NCBI GenBank assembly: GCA_013286985.1
Contig: JABDEQ010000001.1
Span: 10,178-74,177, forward strand
Reading direction: 5' to 3'
DNA from: Bacteroidota bacterium
Lineage (GTDB): Bacteria; Bacteroidota; Bacteroidia; Sphingobacteriales; Sphingobacteriaceae
DNA length: 64,000 nucleotides
Shown in pieces: positions 50,928 through 59,639 of the stretch. The translations under genes and the position numbers were made by a program. The notes beneath the pieces were generated by a model. The model worked only from the letters and a program-made list of their open reading frames with translations. It ran no database searches and was not told the origin of the DNA. Every line of letters starts with the position of its first letter. Position 1 is the stretch's first letter.

Positions 50928-53105
50928 TTATTTAAGGTTCAGTGTTAATATTTTTTTTATCTTTTTGCGCAACCAGCTCCGTTTTTTGGGAATCTCGCCT
51001 ATCAAGCCGTCAAGATTAGTCTCGTCAACATTTACAAGCCAGGTAAAAAATGGAACATCGTTAACAGCGGCCTTTGCTTTTGCCAAGGTCTCTTTATCCA
51101 GCGGTAACCATGTATCATTTGCTCTAAATGCCAGTAACATCAGATCAGATGTTTTTGCAAGCGAAGCCGGCAAACTATTTTGCGATAAATCAGGGGAGAT
51201 ATAGACAGTAAGCTTGTGTTCCTGCTGATTTTCAGCTATCAACTCGTTTACATTTTTGTAATTCAGATGCGCCAGAGCAGGCGTATAAACACCAAATGCA
51301 TTTTGAGGTATTGCTGATGAAAATACGTCCGAATAATCTATAGGTACCACCCAAAAGGTATCATCATATAGCGATGATAAAAATTCATGTAAGCGTTTTA
51401 AATCAGTTTCCTGAAAAATGCCGCCTTTTGTTGTAATGATTGACATCTGTGCTTTACCCTTATCTTCAATTGGTTTGGAGATATATGGAAGAATAGTACT
51501 TACAAACTTTTCGGCAAGCAAATTCCGGAGTGTATGCTGATAAGGCAACACGGTAGCCCCTCCTGTAATGGATACGCCTGCCAATGGAAGCCCGATAATC
51601 TTTTTTGCTCTCTCGGGACTACGGATAGATGAATCCATATACTCTTTTCCAATAGCAACAGTAATCACCAATATGAAACCTACAAAAAACGAAAGCACTA
51701 TCAGCAATGCACGAGTTGATGCCTGTGGCTGCAATGGGAAAAATGGCTTATCCTGTATTACAATATTTGAATTGAGCGACAGATTGCTTTGGCGCAGCCG
51801 GGCCAGGTGCAAGCCATTTAAAATAGCCAGATATTCTTTTTCGTTGATATCTATCTGGCGTTCCAGTTGTTTTAGGGTTGAACCGAGAGGTGCAAGTTCA
51901 TCTATCTCATTAAGGTAGTTCTGCTTTTGATTATTAAGTACATCCAGACCAGCTGTTGCTTTATCAGTGGTTACAGAATTGTCTACATATTGCTGTACAA
52001 GGCTTGGGCGTGGAATAGCCTCGGGGGTATAATTCAAATTAAGATATTTGTTGGATTCTGATTTTAACGAGTCATCCAGCATCTTAACTTTTTTTGAAAA
52101 TTCAGCAATCTTCTCCGTGTTATTATAAACTTTTGCCCGTTCCAAACCAGAGTTAGCTTCACTTAAGCGCTGCCGCAGATTTATCAGCGTTAAACCATTC
52201 GAAACCTGGTTTTCCCTGGAGCTAAGTATCTTGTTAACCTGCAACAACGCATGTTTACTGCCACTTTGATTCACTTTCTCGGCATAAATCTGTTTATCAA
52301 GTTCTTCTTTAGCCTCCGCAACATACCGGGTTTGTTCGTAATAATTTATTACCCTATTCTTCTGTCCAAATATTTTTAAATCATTTTCTGATGCCTCCAG
52401 CTTGGTTTTGGCATCAGCAAGCTTCGTTTCAAAATATTGAACAGCACTATAGGTCTGGTCGGATTTAAGGCGTTTATAATTTGCAGTAAAAATGCTGCTG
52501 TGCAGTTGAAGAATGCGCAAACAAACTGCAGGGTCATTGCCTGAATACACCACCTGGATCATATCGCTGGTATTAATCCGGGTTACTACCAAATTTGATT
52601 TCAGATCATCAATACTGTAAAATGATCCCGGTTTATTTAAAATATTAGTTATTACATTATCAACCTGCGATGTATAAAGCTGGTTGATATAATTGTAAAC
52701 ACTTTGAGCATCCTTTAGCTGTCTTGCATGAGTTAACAGCTTGTTGTCTGCCAGTTTTCTAAGGCTTTCAAAACCTGTGCTGCCTAACACATGCGGATCG
52801 GGCTTTGTTAACAAAAGGTGCTCTGCAAGCAAATGGAGTGAAACCTGTTCAATAGTTTCGCGTGATTTAGCAGAGGCTAACAGGTTATCAAATGCGTTAT
52901 TAACTGCAAAGTAGTCTAGTCTTTCATCTTCAGTGCTGGTTATCGAATAGCCACTGGCTACGCCTGTATATAATGTGGTTGAGCTGGAATATTCTTTCTT
53001 TGCATTTTTGGTAAGAAAGAAAACAGTAACAGCACATATAAGTGGCAGCCAAATAAGCCATTTGGTGTATCGAAGCAATAGCTTTATGTAGTGTATCATG
53101 CTCAT
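50928..53105 (-). CDS. Wzc-like chain-length/export protein with degenerate kinase domain
   Basis: A 725-aa polysaccharide co-polymerase. A transmembrane helix (about 17-33) opens the Wzz periplasmic domain. Long coiled-coil regions (about 205-420) and a GNVR-type segment (LKQLERQIDINEKEYLAILN) follow, then the second transmembrane helix (~462-485). The ~240-residue cytoplasmic part sits where a BY-kinase should be. Instead of a Walker A ending GKT it reads IITTKGGIFQETDLKRL, no Walker B Asp motif is clear, and there is no Tyr-rich tail. It is probably a pseudokinase. It overlaps the TolC-like gene by 4 bases and should control chain length and export. Confidence 0.87.
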   Translation of the reverse strand: MSMIHYIKLLLRYTKWLIWLPLICAVTVFFLTKNAKKEYSSSTTLYTGVASGYSITSTEDERLDYFAVNNAFDNLLASAKSRETIEQVSLHLLAEHLLLTKPDPHVLGSTGFESLRKLADNKLLTHARQLKDAQSVYNYINQLYTSQVDNVITNILNKPGSFYSIDDLKSNLVVTRINTSDMIQVVYSGNDPAVCLRILQLHSSIFTANYKRLKSDQTYSAVQYFETKLADAKTKLEASENDLKIFGQKNRVINYYEQTRYVAEAKEELDKQIYAEKVNQSGSKHALLQVNKILSSRENQVSNGLTLINLRQRLSEANSGLERAKVYNNTEKIAEFSKKVKMLDDSLKSESNKYLNLNYTPEAIPRPSLVQQYVDNSVTTDKATAGLDVLNNQKQNYLNEIDELAPLGSTLKQLERQIDINEKEYLAILNGLHLARLRQSNLSLNSNIVIQDKPFFPLQPQASTRALLIVLSFFVGFILVITVAIGKEYMDSSIRSPERAKKIIGLPLAGVSITGGATVLPYQHTLRNLLAEKFVSTILPYISKPIEDKGKAQMSIITTKGGIFQETDLKRLHEFLSSLYDDTFWVVPIDYSDVFSSAIPQNAFGVYTPALAHLNYKNVNELIAENQQEHKLTVYISPDLSQNSLPASLAKTSDLMLLAFRANDTWLPLDKETLAKAKAAVNDVPFFTWLVNVDETNLDGLIGEIPKKRSWLRKKIKKILTLNLK

Positions 53106-53860
53106 CTTTTTAAAATTAATTGTTGAAATGGCACACCAACCAATACCTCAAACTGACTGTAATAGGTAGAAAACTGGCGTTTGGCTTCTTCATAGTCGGC
53201 CCGGGCATTTACCTCTATCGTTTTTAAGCGGGAGAGCTCGCCAACATCAATTATTCCATCCCTAAACTGTTTTTCGGCTATAGCATATTCATTTATAGTA
53301 GACTGTTTTGCCTCGCTGCGGATAGTAAGCAAATTGCTTGCATATAAAAGATTATAATATTGAAGTATCACTTCCTTTTTTAGCTCCTGTATCGATTCAT
53401 CCTTTTTATTAATGGTTGAATTAAGATCATGCTTATATATTTTTGTTTGAGACTTACGGCCCAACAACTCAAATAATGGCAAATTCACCTGCACACCTAC
53501 CCGTAAACCATTAGTTACGTTAGATGATGTTTGCATACCCGGTGATTGGCTATCGGCCGAAACAATACTTTGGTTACCGGCTGAGTAGTTTACAAAACCT
53601 ACAATATTATTGCTCCATTGCTTTTTGCTAAACTCAAGTTGTGATTTTGCCGATTCTATCAAATCATTTTGAAATTTAACCGACGGCGAATTATTTACCG
53701 CAAGCTCCAAAATATTATCGAGCGGTATCATTTGTTGTTGCAGTTCTTTTTGCTCATCGAGCAATACTGGTGTTGAATTCTGTATTGCACTGCTTGTTTG
53801 TGCATAGCAGACACAGCAAAATATTAAAAGAAACAGTGTTAAGAAAACCTTTAATCTCAT
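53102..53860 (-). CDS. Short TolC-family outer membrane protein
   Basis: About 252 residues from ATG 53860, which starts the signal peptide MRLKVFLTLFLLIFCCVCYA; the longer frame adds 26 residues before it. LDNILELAVNNSPSVKFQND and the helical LEFSKKQWSNNI match the TolC outer-membrane efflux domain. GVQVNLPLFELLGRKSQTKI is the typical second beta-strand and helix. Full TolC proteins have two such repeats and are ~420-490 aa, so this is a half-length form. It is the first gene of the exopolysaccharide operon and may replace the usual Wza-type exporter (inference). Confidence 0.82.
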   Translation of the reverse strand: MRLKVFLTLFLLIFCCVCYAQTSSAIQNSTPVLLDEQKELQQQMIPLDNILELAVNNSPSVKFQNDLIESAKSQLEFSKKQWSNNIVGFVNYSAGNQSIVSADSQSPGMQTSSNVTNGLRVGVQVNLPLFELLGRKSQTKIYKHDLNSTINKKDESIQELKKEVILQYYNLLYASNLLTIRSEAKQSTINEYAIAEKQFRDGIIDVGELSRLKTIEVNARADYEEAKRQFSTYYSQFEVLVGVPFQQLILKR

Positions 53861-54012
53861 CGTTATTTGATAATGTTTTTGCTGGTAACTAATAGCAGCC
53901 ATTTGCTGTTTTATTACCGATGCATCTGCTAAGTGCAAAACTGTACCAAATCGACACTTTATTTCAATTCATTGATTATCAATATATTACATTTAAACTG
54001 ATTTTAATATTA

Positions 54013-54029
54013 TTTCCAGATAATGGAAA
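54013..54029. promoter_or_regulatory. Palindrome TTTCCA-N5-TGGAAA, copy 1
   Basis: A perfect 6+5+6 dyad in the divergent exopolysaccharide region, likely an operator or activator site shared with copies 2 and 3. Confidence 0.6.
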
Positions 54030-54156
54030 ACAATCTTAAATATGGAGGAGGTGCCACGCGTTAGTCGCAATCCAATATTGCATGTCCAAATTTTATTAAA
54101 TGTATCCGAATCGTTAAAAAGCGTCTCACATAGAGCTTTTTCAATAATTGGATTTT

Positions 54157-54173
54157 ATTCCATATTATGGAAA
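54157..54173. promoter_or_regulatory. Palindrome ATTCCA-N5-TGGAAA, copy 2
   Basis: The same dyad with one mismatch. It ends 41 bases before the ATGGCATATTTATAG box at 54215. Confidence 0.6.
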
Positions 54174-54214
54174 ACAACACTCAATAAAGAATCTGATAAT
54201 CAATCAATTACATA

Positions 54215-54229
54215 ATGGCATATTTATAG
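54215..54229 (+). promoter_or_regulatory. Conserved 15-bp box ATGGCATATTTATAG, copy 1
   Basis: Identical to 56055-56069. It lies 49 bases before the response-regulator ATG and 41 bases after a palindrome, so it is probably a promoter core. TGGCA recalls the -24 element of sigma-54, but the -12 GC is missing. Confidence 0.6.
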
Positions 54230-54278
54230 GTTCTATTTAAACGATAATAAATGTTTAATAAAACTTAAAATAGATGCT

Positions 54279-54689
54279 ATGAATTTTTCAGGTTTAAATA
54301 ATATCAAGGTGTTTGTAATAGAAGATGACTTATTTATGCAGGCGGTTCTTCAGGAGTTTTTGCAGGTAACTTATGAAGTGGCCATTTATCCAAATGGGTT
54401 CGATGCTTTAGCCAATATGCAAAGAGGCGATCTTCCGGATTTAATTATAGCCGACTTAAATACACCGCACTTGGGCGGTCTGGCGCTTATTGAACAAATA
54501 AAAATCAGCGATTTCTTTTATTCAATTCCAATCATCATCCTATCTGGCGAGGAAAGTACTGCGAAAAGAATTGAGTGCCTAAATGCAGGCGCCGACGATT
54601 TTATTGTAAAACCGTTTAATCCTGCTGAGCTGGATGCCAGGATAAAAGTTGTATTAAGACGAATGGGTAAATTGACTTTAAGCTTATAA
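54279..54689 (+). CDS. Single-domain response regulator
   Basis: A 136-aa stand-alone receiver domain. The acidic pair is EDD (15-17), the phosphoacceptor Asp59 lies in IIADLNTP, and Thr/Ser and Lys are in ILSGEE and VKPFNP (Lys111). No output domain is attached, so it must act through a partner. The next gene begins with a degenerate receiver-like domain fused to a sugar transferase, 2 bases downstream, and is an obvious candidate. The pair may tie polysaccharide initiation to a phosphorelay (inference). Confidence 0.9.
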   Translation: MNFSGLNNIKVFVIEDDLFMQAVLQEFLQVTYEVAIYPNGFDALANMQRGDLPDLIIADLNTPHLGGLALIEQIKISDFFYSIPIIILSGEESTAKRIECLNAGADDFIVKPFNPAELDARIKVVLRRMGKLTLSL

Positions 54690-54691
54690 AT

Positions 54692-55885
54692 ATGGAGCAC
54701 ACTTTATCTACAGCGACCCCAATTATAGCTATTGTTGGTGTTGAAGATGATCAATTATCAATATTTAAAAATTGCAATTTTAAAACCAGCAGTGTAATGC
54801 CGTTTGTAAATGGAATGAAAATGGCATCAGCATGGCAGGCAGACAATCTTAATATTGTGGCGATTATTTCATTTAGCGAAATTATGGCATCCGGAGGTAT
54901 ACCTTTAATTGAAGCACTCAAAAAAAGGGGATTGCCAGAGGTTCCTTTTTTCTTAATAGTGAATCATTTAAATACAAACCTAACCAAACTTGCTTTATCT
55001 GCAGGCATTACTGACGTGTTTAAATTGCCCTTGAATATTGGTCGCATTGAAAAAAAGGTTAATTTTTTTATAGACAACCAATCAATGCTAAATAATATTT
55101 CACATGCAAAAAAGCCTCGCATTAAGGGAATCAGCCCAGCCAAAAGAGTCTTTGATGTGTTTTTTGCAGGCACAGCACTTTTAGTACTATCGCCATTGTT
55201 TCTGCTTATATATTTGATGATAAAGATCGAGTCAAAAGGACCTGCATTTTATTATGCTTTACGGGTGGGTTCGGGCTACCGGATATTTAAATTCTATAAA
55301 TTCCGGTCGATGTATGTTAATGCTGATGCCAGGTTAAAAGACTTAAAACACCTGAACCAGTATAATATTGATGCTGCAAGCGAGAAAGAACCTGCTGCTT
55401 TAAACACTGGCTTATGCGATGAATGTAAAATGTATAATAAATGCCAATATCCTTTGTTTGCTGATGGTATTGAATGGTGCGAAATGGATTTCAGGACTGA
55501 GAAAAAATCTACCTCAAATTCAGCATTCTTCAAAATAAAGAATGACCCCAGAATTACCCGGATTGGCAATTTTATTAGAAATACCAGCATTGATGAACTG
55601 CCCCAATTATGGAATGTAATAATTGGCGATATGAGTATTGTGGGCAACAGGCCATTACCACTTTATGAAGCTGAAAAATTAACAACCGACAAATATGTAC
55701 TCCGGTTTTCAGCTCCGGCGGGCATTACCGGCCTGTGGCAGGTTGAAAAACGCGGCAAAGGCGAAATGAGCGAAGAGGAACGGCTGATGCTCGATAACAA
55801 ATATGCGCAAAGTCATAGTTTGAAATATGATTTGAAGCTAATTTTAAGGACTATACCCGCGCTGCTTCAAAAAGAGAGCGTATAA
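54692..55885 (+). CDS. Receiver-like domain fused to an initiating sugar-phosphate transferase
   Basis: A 397-aa fusion. Residues ~8-130 look like a receiver fold without a phosphoacceptor: IVAIISFSE stands where the Asp should be, and FKLPLN where the Lys-Pro should be. From ~147 it is a bacterial sugar transferase (PF02397, WbaP/WcaJ type): AKRVFDVFFAGTALLVLSPL (membrane helix), KFYKFRSMYVNADARL, RIGNFIRNTSIDELPQLWNV, and GDMSIVGNRPLPLYEAEKLT. It attaches the first sugar phosphate to undecaprenyl phosphate. Between ~245 and ~280 an insertion with cysteines (GLCDECKMYNKCQYP, then EWC) could bind a metal. Confidence 0.9.
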   Translation: MEHTLSTATPIIAIVGVEDDQLSIFKNCNFKTSSVMPFVNGMKMASAWQADNLNIVAIISFSEIMASGGIPLIEALKKRGLPEVPFFLIVNHLNTNLTKLALSAGITDVFKLPLNIGRIEKKVNFFIDNQSMLNNISHAKKPRIKGISPAKRVFDVFFAGTALLVLSPLFLLIYLMIKIESKGPAFYYALRVGSGYRIFKFYKFRSMYVNADARLKDLKHLNQYNIDAASEKEPAALNTGLCDECKMYNKCQYPLFADGIEWCEMDFRTEKKSTSNSAFFKIKNDPRITRIGNFIRNTSIDELPQLWNVIIGDMSIVGNRPLPLYEAEKLTTDKYVLRFSAPAGITGLWQVEKRGKGEMSEEERLMLDNKYAQSHSLKYDLKLILRTIPALLQKESV

Positions 55886-55910
55886 TTAAAATTTTTACTA
55901 TTGGTTTAAA

Positions 55911-55947
55911 GGCCGGTGATCTCTAAGGAGTCATCGGTCTTTTTTTA
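55911..55947 (+). terminator. Terminator after the sugar transferase gene
   Basis: GGCCGGTGATCTC pairs with GAGTCATCGGTC (one bulge, one G-U) around a 4-base loop, followed by seven T. It separates this unit from the GT4 gene at 56110, which therefore needs its own promoter. Confidence 0.75.
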
Positions 55948-55995
55948 TCAGGCATTGTTTTTTTTATTATCCAGGACGTTTCAAGCCCTGGAAAA

Positions 55996-56012
55996 TTTCC
56001 ATTTTCTGGAAA
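55996..56012. promoter_or_regulatory. Palindrome TTTCCA-N5-TGGAAA, copy 3
   Basis: A perfect dyad 42 bases before the second ATGGCATATTTATAG box. A looser dyad TCCAGG...CCTGGA (55970-55992) lies just upstream. Confidence 0.6.
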
Positions 56013-56054
56013 GATATAAAAAGTTAATTAATTGATATACAATTAATTAAATAG

Positions 56055-56069
56055 ATGGCATATTTATAG
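56055..56069 (+). promoter_or_regulatory. Conserved 15-bp box ATGGCATATTTATAG, copy 2
   Basis: An exact copy of 54215-54229, 40 bases before the GT4 ATG at 56110. Confidence 0.6.
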
Positions 56070-56109
56070 ATTATATCATTTTAATTAACCAATACTAAAT
56101 TTTAATGAT

Positions 56110-57303
56110 ATGCTATTAGCCGAAAATCTTTTAAATCCCAATCAGGAAATTTTTGAAAAAGCTAAATTACAGATTGCTATCGAAGTACAACGGGTGTTCA
56201 GGCCCCGTAAACATGGAATGGATGTTGTGGCCCAGGAGCTTTTAAAACGTCTTCCTTTAGGCATCGACAGTATTGATTATCATGTGATGGTTAAAGATGA
56301 CAGTGATCGTTGTATTACATCAATCCCCCACAGAATAGTTCATACTATTAGAAAGGCACCCTATTTTATTTGGGAGCAATATTTTTTACCCAGGGCCTGC
56401 CGTAAATTTAAAGCTGATATTTTGCATTGCACCGCCAATACGGCGCCACTGTCAACTAAAGTGCCACTGATATTAACACTGCACGATATAATTTTTCTCG
56501 AAAAATCAAACGTCCTGGCCAAAGCAAGCTGGTATCAGCGGTTAGGTAATATATACCGTGGCCTTATAGTTTCAATCATCGCAAAAAAAGCATTGCGTAT
56601 TATAACCGTTTCTGAGTTTCAAAAAAAGCTGATCGTAGAAAAACTTCAAATCCCTGCCGAAAAGGTTAAAGTGATTTATAATGGCGCTGACGAACGTTTT
56701 TTTGATCATTACAGCCAGTCACAAATTGACAATGTGCTTCAAAAGTTTGGCTTAAAGAAAGGCTATATCTTTTTTATGGGAAATACAGATGCCAGAAAAA
56801 ACAATGTTGGGGTGGTACACGCCTATGCGCAATTATTGCTGCATAATCCATCAGCACCCAGATTGGTTATGAAAGGTTTAAGCAAAGAGCAGTTGCAGCA
56901 TTTGCTTAAACAGGAAAAACTGGAATGGCTGGAAAAAGAAATCGACTTAATTGGTTATGTGGGTTATATTGATTTGCCGGCTATTTACCAGGCCGCATGT
57001 ATGTTATGGTTCCCATCATTTAGCGAAGGTTTTGGATTGCCTATAGTTGAAGCCATGGCAAGCGGACTACCTGTGGTTACCTCTGCCGTTTCATGCATGC
57101 CAGAAATAGCCGGTGATGCTGCTTTGTTTATCGATCCTAAAAATCCAACATCGTTGGCATTTGCGGCCCAGCTTATATTAACAGATAATGAACTTGCACA
57201 AAAATTATCAGCGAATGGAAAAAAAAGAGCTGCATTATTTACCTGGAATATAGCCATTAAAGAAACTGTTGGGGTTTATCACGAAGTTGAAGCAATGATT
57301 TAA
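56110..57303 (+). CDS. Glycosyltransferase family 4
   Basis: A 397-aa GT-B enzyme of family 4. The acceptor-side half has [28 protein letters not shown] and [10 protein letters not shown]. The donor half has [42 protein letters not shown] and the E-x7-E region [19 protein letters not shown]. It is cytosolic or membrane-peripheral and probably adds a sugar to the lipid-linked repeat unit. It is the first gene of a three-gene unit with two acyltransferases, and it follows a promoter module matching that of the response regulator. Confidence 0.93.
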   Translation: MLLAENLLNPNQEIFEKAKLQIAIEVQRVFRPRKHGMDVVAQELLKRLPLGIDSIDYHVMVKDDSDRCITSIPHRIVHTIRKAPYFIWEQYFLPRACRKFKADILHCTANTAPLSTKVPLILTLHDIIFLEKSNVLAKASWYQRLGNIYRGLIVSIIAKKALRIITVSEFQKKLIVEKLQIPAEKVKVIYNGADERFFDHYSQSQIDNVLQKFGLKKGYIFFMGNTDARKNNVGVVHAYAQLLLHNPSAPRLVMKGLSKEQLQHLLKQEKLEWLEKEIDLIGYVGYIDLPAIYQAACMLWFPSFSEGFGLPIVEAMASGLPVVTSAVSCMPEIAGDAALFIDPKNPTSLAFAAQLILTDNELAQKLSANGKKRAALFTWNIAIKETVGVYHEVEAMI

Positions 57304-57305
57304 TA

Positions 57306-57980
57306 ATGAAAATTAAAGAAAGAATATTGGAGCGTCTGAGGGTGCTTGCTATTGATTACTATGACAGGGAACCACAATCAACCAAAGAAAACATATACAT
57401 ACGCTGGGTGCTGATAAAAACTTTATTAAAAGGCTTTTTAGATGTAATAAATGCTTCGATAAGGTTAAGAAACTGCACTAAGGGAAAAATGGTCACTGTA
57501 AAAGGAAGATTGAAGCTAATCACAAAGGGCAAAATAATAATAGGCGATAACTGCAAAATATGGTCGCATATCGGTACCACGCAAATATCTGCCGGGCCAA
57601 GGGCCACCATTGAAATTGGCGACAACACTTTTATTAATACAGGTACCATTATTACATCGCGCAAACATATAAAAATTGGTAAAAACTGCCACATCGCCAA
57701 CCAGGTAATTATGATGGACGATGATTTTCATGATGTAGGTAAAAGGGAAGCAAAATCAGGAAAGGAAGCAATTATTATTGGGGATAATGTATGGATAGCC
57801 ACACGGGCCACTATTTTAAAGGGAGTATCAATAGGTGAAGGAGCAGTTATAGCTGCTGGCGCTATAGTAACAAAAAATGTACCCGCATTTACGTTAGTTG
57901 GCGGTGTGCCTGCAAAATTTATAAAGCTGATAGTTCCTGGTTATGAGCCTGAGGAGATTAAAAATATGGTTAACAATTAA
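57306..57980 (+). CDS. Hexapeptide-repeat acyltransferase (LbetaH)
   Basis: A 224-aa left-handed beta-helix acyltransferase. Hexapeptide repeats run from ~75 to ~205 ([49 protein letters not shown]) and end with the family pattern [20 protein letters not shown] and GGVPAKFIK. The HDVG stretch carries the likely catalytic His. It probably O- or N-acetylates a sugar of the polymer. It starts 2 bases after the GT4 stop. Confidence 0.9.
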   Translation: MKIKERILERLRVLAIDYYDREPQSTKENIYIRWVLIKTLLKGFLDVINASIRLRNCTKGKMVTVKGRLKLITKGKIIIGDNCKIWSHIGTTQISAGPRATIEIGDNTFINTGTIITSRKHIKIGKNCHIANQVIMMDDDFHDVGKREAKSGKEAIIIGDNVWIATRATILKGVSIGEGAVIAAGAIVTKNVPAFTLVGGVPAKFIKLIVPGYEPEEIKNMVNN

Positions 57981-57991
57981 ACATTCCAATA

Positions 57992-58606
57992 ATGAGTTTG
58001 TCAGCTAAAATAAAGTCCAGTCCGCGCATAAAAAATATGGTCTATAAAATGATCGTAAAGAATGCACGACCGCGTTTGTGGATCAGGTTCTTTATTACGC
58101 CTTTTATCCATCATTTTGGCAAACGCTCTGTAATTAGGCGATATACCAGAATGGATTTGTTTCCCTTTCACAAATTTAGTATTGGGGCTAATTCTACCGT
58201 AGAAGATTTTTGTACAGTTAACAATGGTGTTGGCGATGTGTTTATTGGGGATGATTGCCGTATTGGTTTGGGAAGCGTATTAATAGGGCCGGTTATTATT
58301 GGCCACCAGGTTATTTTAGCGCAAAACATTGTAGCCAGCGGATTAAATCATACCTATACTGATGTTAATTTACCCATCAGATTACAAAAGGTAACAACAG
58401 CACCGATAATTATTGAAGACGAGGTTTGGATTGGCGCAAATGCGGTTATAACAGCCGGTGTTACCATCGGCAAACACAGCGTTGTTGCCGGGGGAGCGGT
58501 AGTTACCAAAAGCATTCCGCCTTTTAGTATTGCAGCCGGCAACCCGGCAAAAGTCATTAAACGATACGATTTTGAAAAAAAAGAATGGGTAAAAGCATTT
58601 GCTTAA
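57992..58606 (+). CDS. Second hexapeptide-repeat acyltransferase (LbetaH)
   Basis: A 204-aa relative of the preceding gene. Repeats include VFIGDDCRIGLGSVLIGPVI, GLNHTYTD with the likely catalytic His, IIIEDEVWIGANAVITAGVT and AGNPAKVIKRYD. The N-terminal ~50 residues are basic and helical and may hold it to the membrane. Two acetyltransferases suggest the polymer is acetylated at more than one position (inference). Its stop overlaps the end of the convergent sensor operon by 4 bases. Confidence 0.9.
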   Translation: MSLSAKIKSSPRIKNMVYKMIVKNARPRLWIRFFITPFIHHFGKRSVIRRYTRMDLFPFHKFSIGANSTVEDFCTVNNGVGDVFIGDDCRIGLGSVLIGPVIIGHQVILAQNIVASGLNHTYTDVNLPIRLQKVTTAPIIIEDEVWIGANAVITAGVTIGKHSVVAGGAVVTKSIPPFSIAAGNPAKVIKRYDFEKKEWVKAFA

Positions 58607-59634
58607 AGGTTCCTGATTTTATCCATTAAGGGCTGAAAGTCTTCTATTTTAGATTTATCCGTAATTTTTTTTATGATCTCGTCCAATTCATTAGCTGAAA
58701 TTGAAATGTATTCTAACACCTTTTCTCTTTCATCTAAAGAATCACAAAGGTCTCTAACTAATGGTACAAGCCCCATAATCCGGGACAGTGGCGCTCTCAC
58801 TATGTGTGACTGAATCCATGAAATTTCTCTTAATTTTTCATTCTGATGTTCAATTGCTTCAATATATTTTAGTCTTTCGGTTATGTCGTTCGCTATTACA
58901 ATGGTAGCGTTTTTACCTTTGTATTGAACGGGGGCTATTTGGACTTCAACGTTTATTATGTCTCCATTCTTCTTTTTGTGAACCAATATTCTACGGGAGT
59001 TTTCTTTTGGATTCAGCTTGTCTTCCTCCAGGCCACGATAAAGATGTGGAATTTCTTCAGCCGGTCTTATATCCTTCAATGTCATTTTAGAAAATTCATC
59101 CTTGCTAAAGCCATAATGAATAATGGTAGCATTATTAACATCAAGAAACTTTAACGAGTCCAGATCAATAACGTACATCGGTAACGGACTTAAATTAAAT
59201 AAATCACTATATCTTTTTTCCGATTGTTCAAGATCAGAAATGTTTTTCTTACGTTCAACACTGTAAATAATGCTTTTATATAAAGACATTGGCGTTAGGT
59301 TTTCTTTCAGTATATAATCTGAAATGCCCAACGAAATTGACCTTACACCAAAAGAAAAATCAACATATCCGGTTAATACAATCACCGGTGTATTTTTACA
59401 TATTTCAATTATACCCTCAATAAGTGATTCGCCGGTTTTGTCGGGCAAAGAAAGGTCTAAAAGGATAACATCAAACTTGTTGACGGCCAAAGCTTCCAGG
59501 GCCGATTGGTAAGTCATAGCATGCCTTATTTTAGGAGCTACAATTTGTTCAAATAGGAAGTCTTCCACTAAGGCAAAATCTCCCGGGTTATCTTCAATTA
59601 CAAAAATTTTGTATTCGCGTTTGTCAGTAGCCAT
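58603..59634 (-). CDS. REC-PAS protein with an H-box but no ATPase domain
   Basis: About 343 residues from ATG 59634 (MATDKREYKIFVIEDN), 5 bases after the preceding stop; an earlier in-frame start would overlap that gene. Receiver domain (~8-130): EDN, phosphoacceptor Asp in ILLDLSLP, LTGY. A PAS domain (~145-265) has SEKRYSDLFNLSPLPMYVID. The C-terminal ~80 residues have an HisKA-like helix, SHIVRAPLSRIMGLVPL, whose His could accept phosphate, but no HATPase domain follows. It could be a phosphotransfer or dimerising adaptor for the kinase encoded at the head of the operon. Confidence 0.88.
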   Translation of the reverse strand: MATDKREYKIFVIEDNPGDFALVEDFLFEQIVAPKIRHAMTYQSALEALAVNKFDVILLDLSLPDKTGESLIEGIIEICKNTPVIVLTGYVDFSFGVRSISLGISDYILKENLTPMSLYKSIIYSVERKKNISDLEQSEKRYSDLFNLSPLPMYVIDLDSLKFLDVNNATIIHYGFSKDEFSKMTLKDIRPAEEIPHLYRGLEEDKLNPKENSRRILVHKKKNGDIINVEVQIAPVQYKGKNATIVIANDITERLKYIEAIEHQNEKLREISWIQSHIVRAPLSRIMGLVPLVRDLCDSLDEREKVLEYISISANELDEIIKKITDKSKIEDFQPLMDKIRNL

Positions 59635-59639
59635 TTTTT

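Larger units (their letters stand above)
53861..54278. other. Divergent regulatory region of the exopolysaccharide locus
   Basis: This 418-bp gene-free stretch separates the two divergent transcription units. It contains two copies of the palindrome TTTCCA-N5-TGGAAA (54013, 54157) and one copy of ATGGCATATTTATAG (54215). On the minus strand, near 53933-53950, TTTGGTACAGTTTTGCA looks like a sigma-54 site but has GG-N9-GC rather than GG-N10-GC. No TAnnTTTG box was found with confidence. Confidence 0.6.

Noticed and set aside
53933..53950. Sigma-54 promoter for the minus-strand exopolysaccharide operon
   Set aside because: TTTGGTACAGTTTTGCA has GG-N9-GC; sigma-54 needs N10 strictly, so I do not call it.
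57359..57700. Minus-strand open frame of 113 codons opposite the acyltransferase
   Set aside because: It is antisense to the hexapeptide repeats and follows from their codon periodicity.
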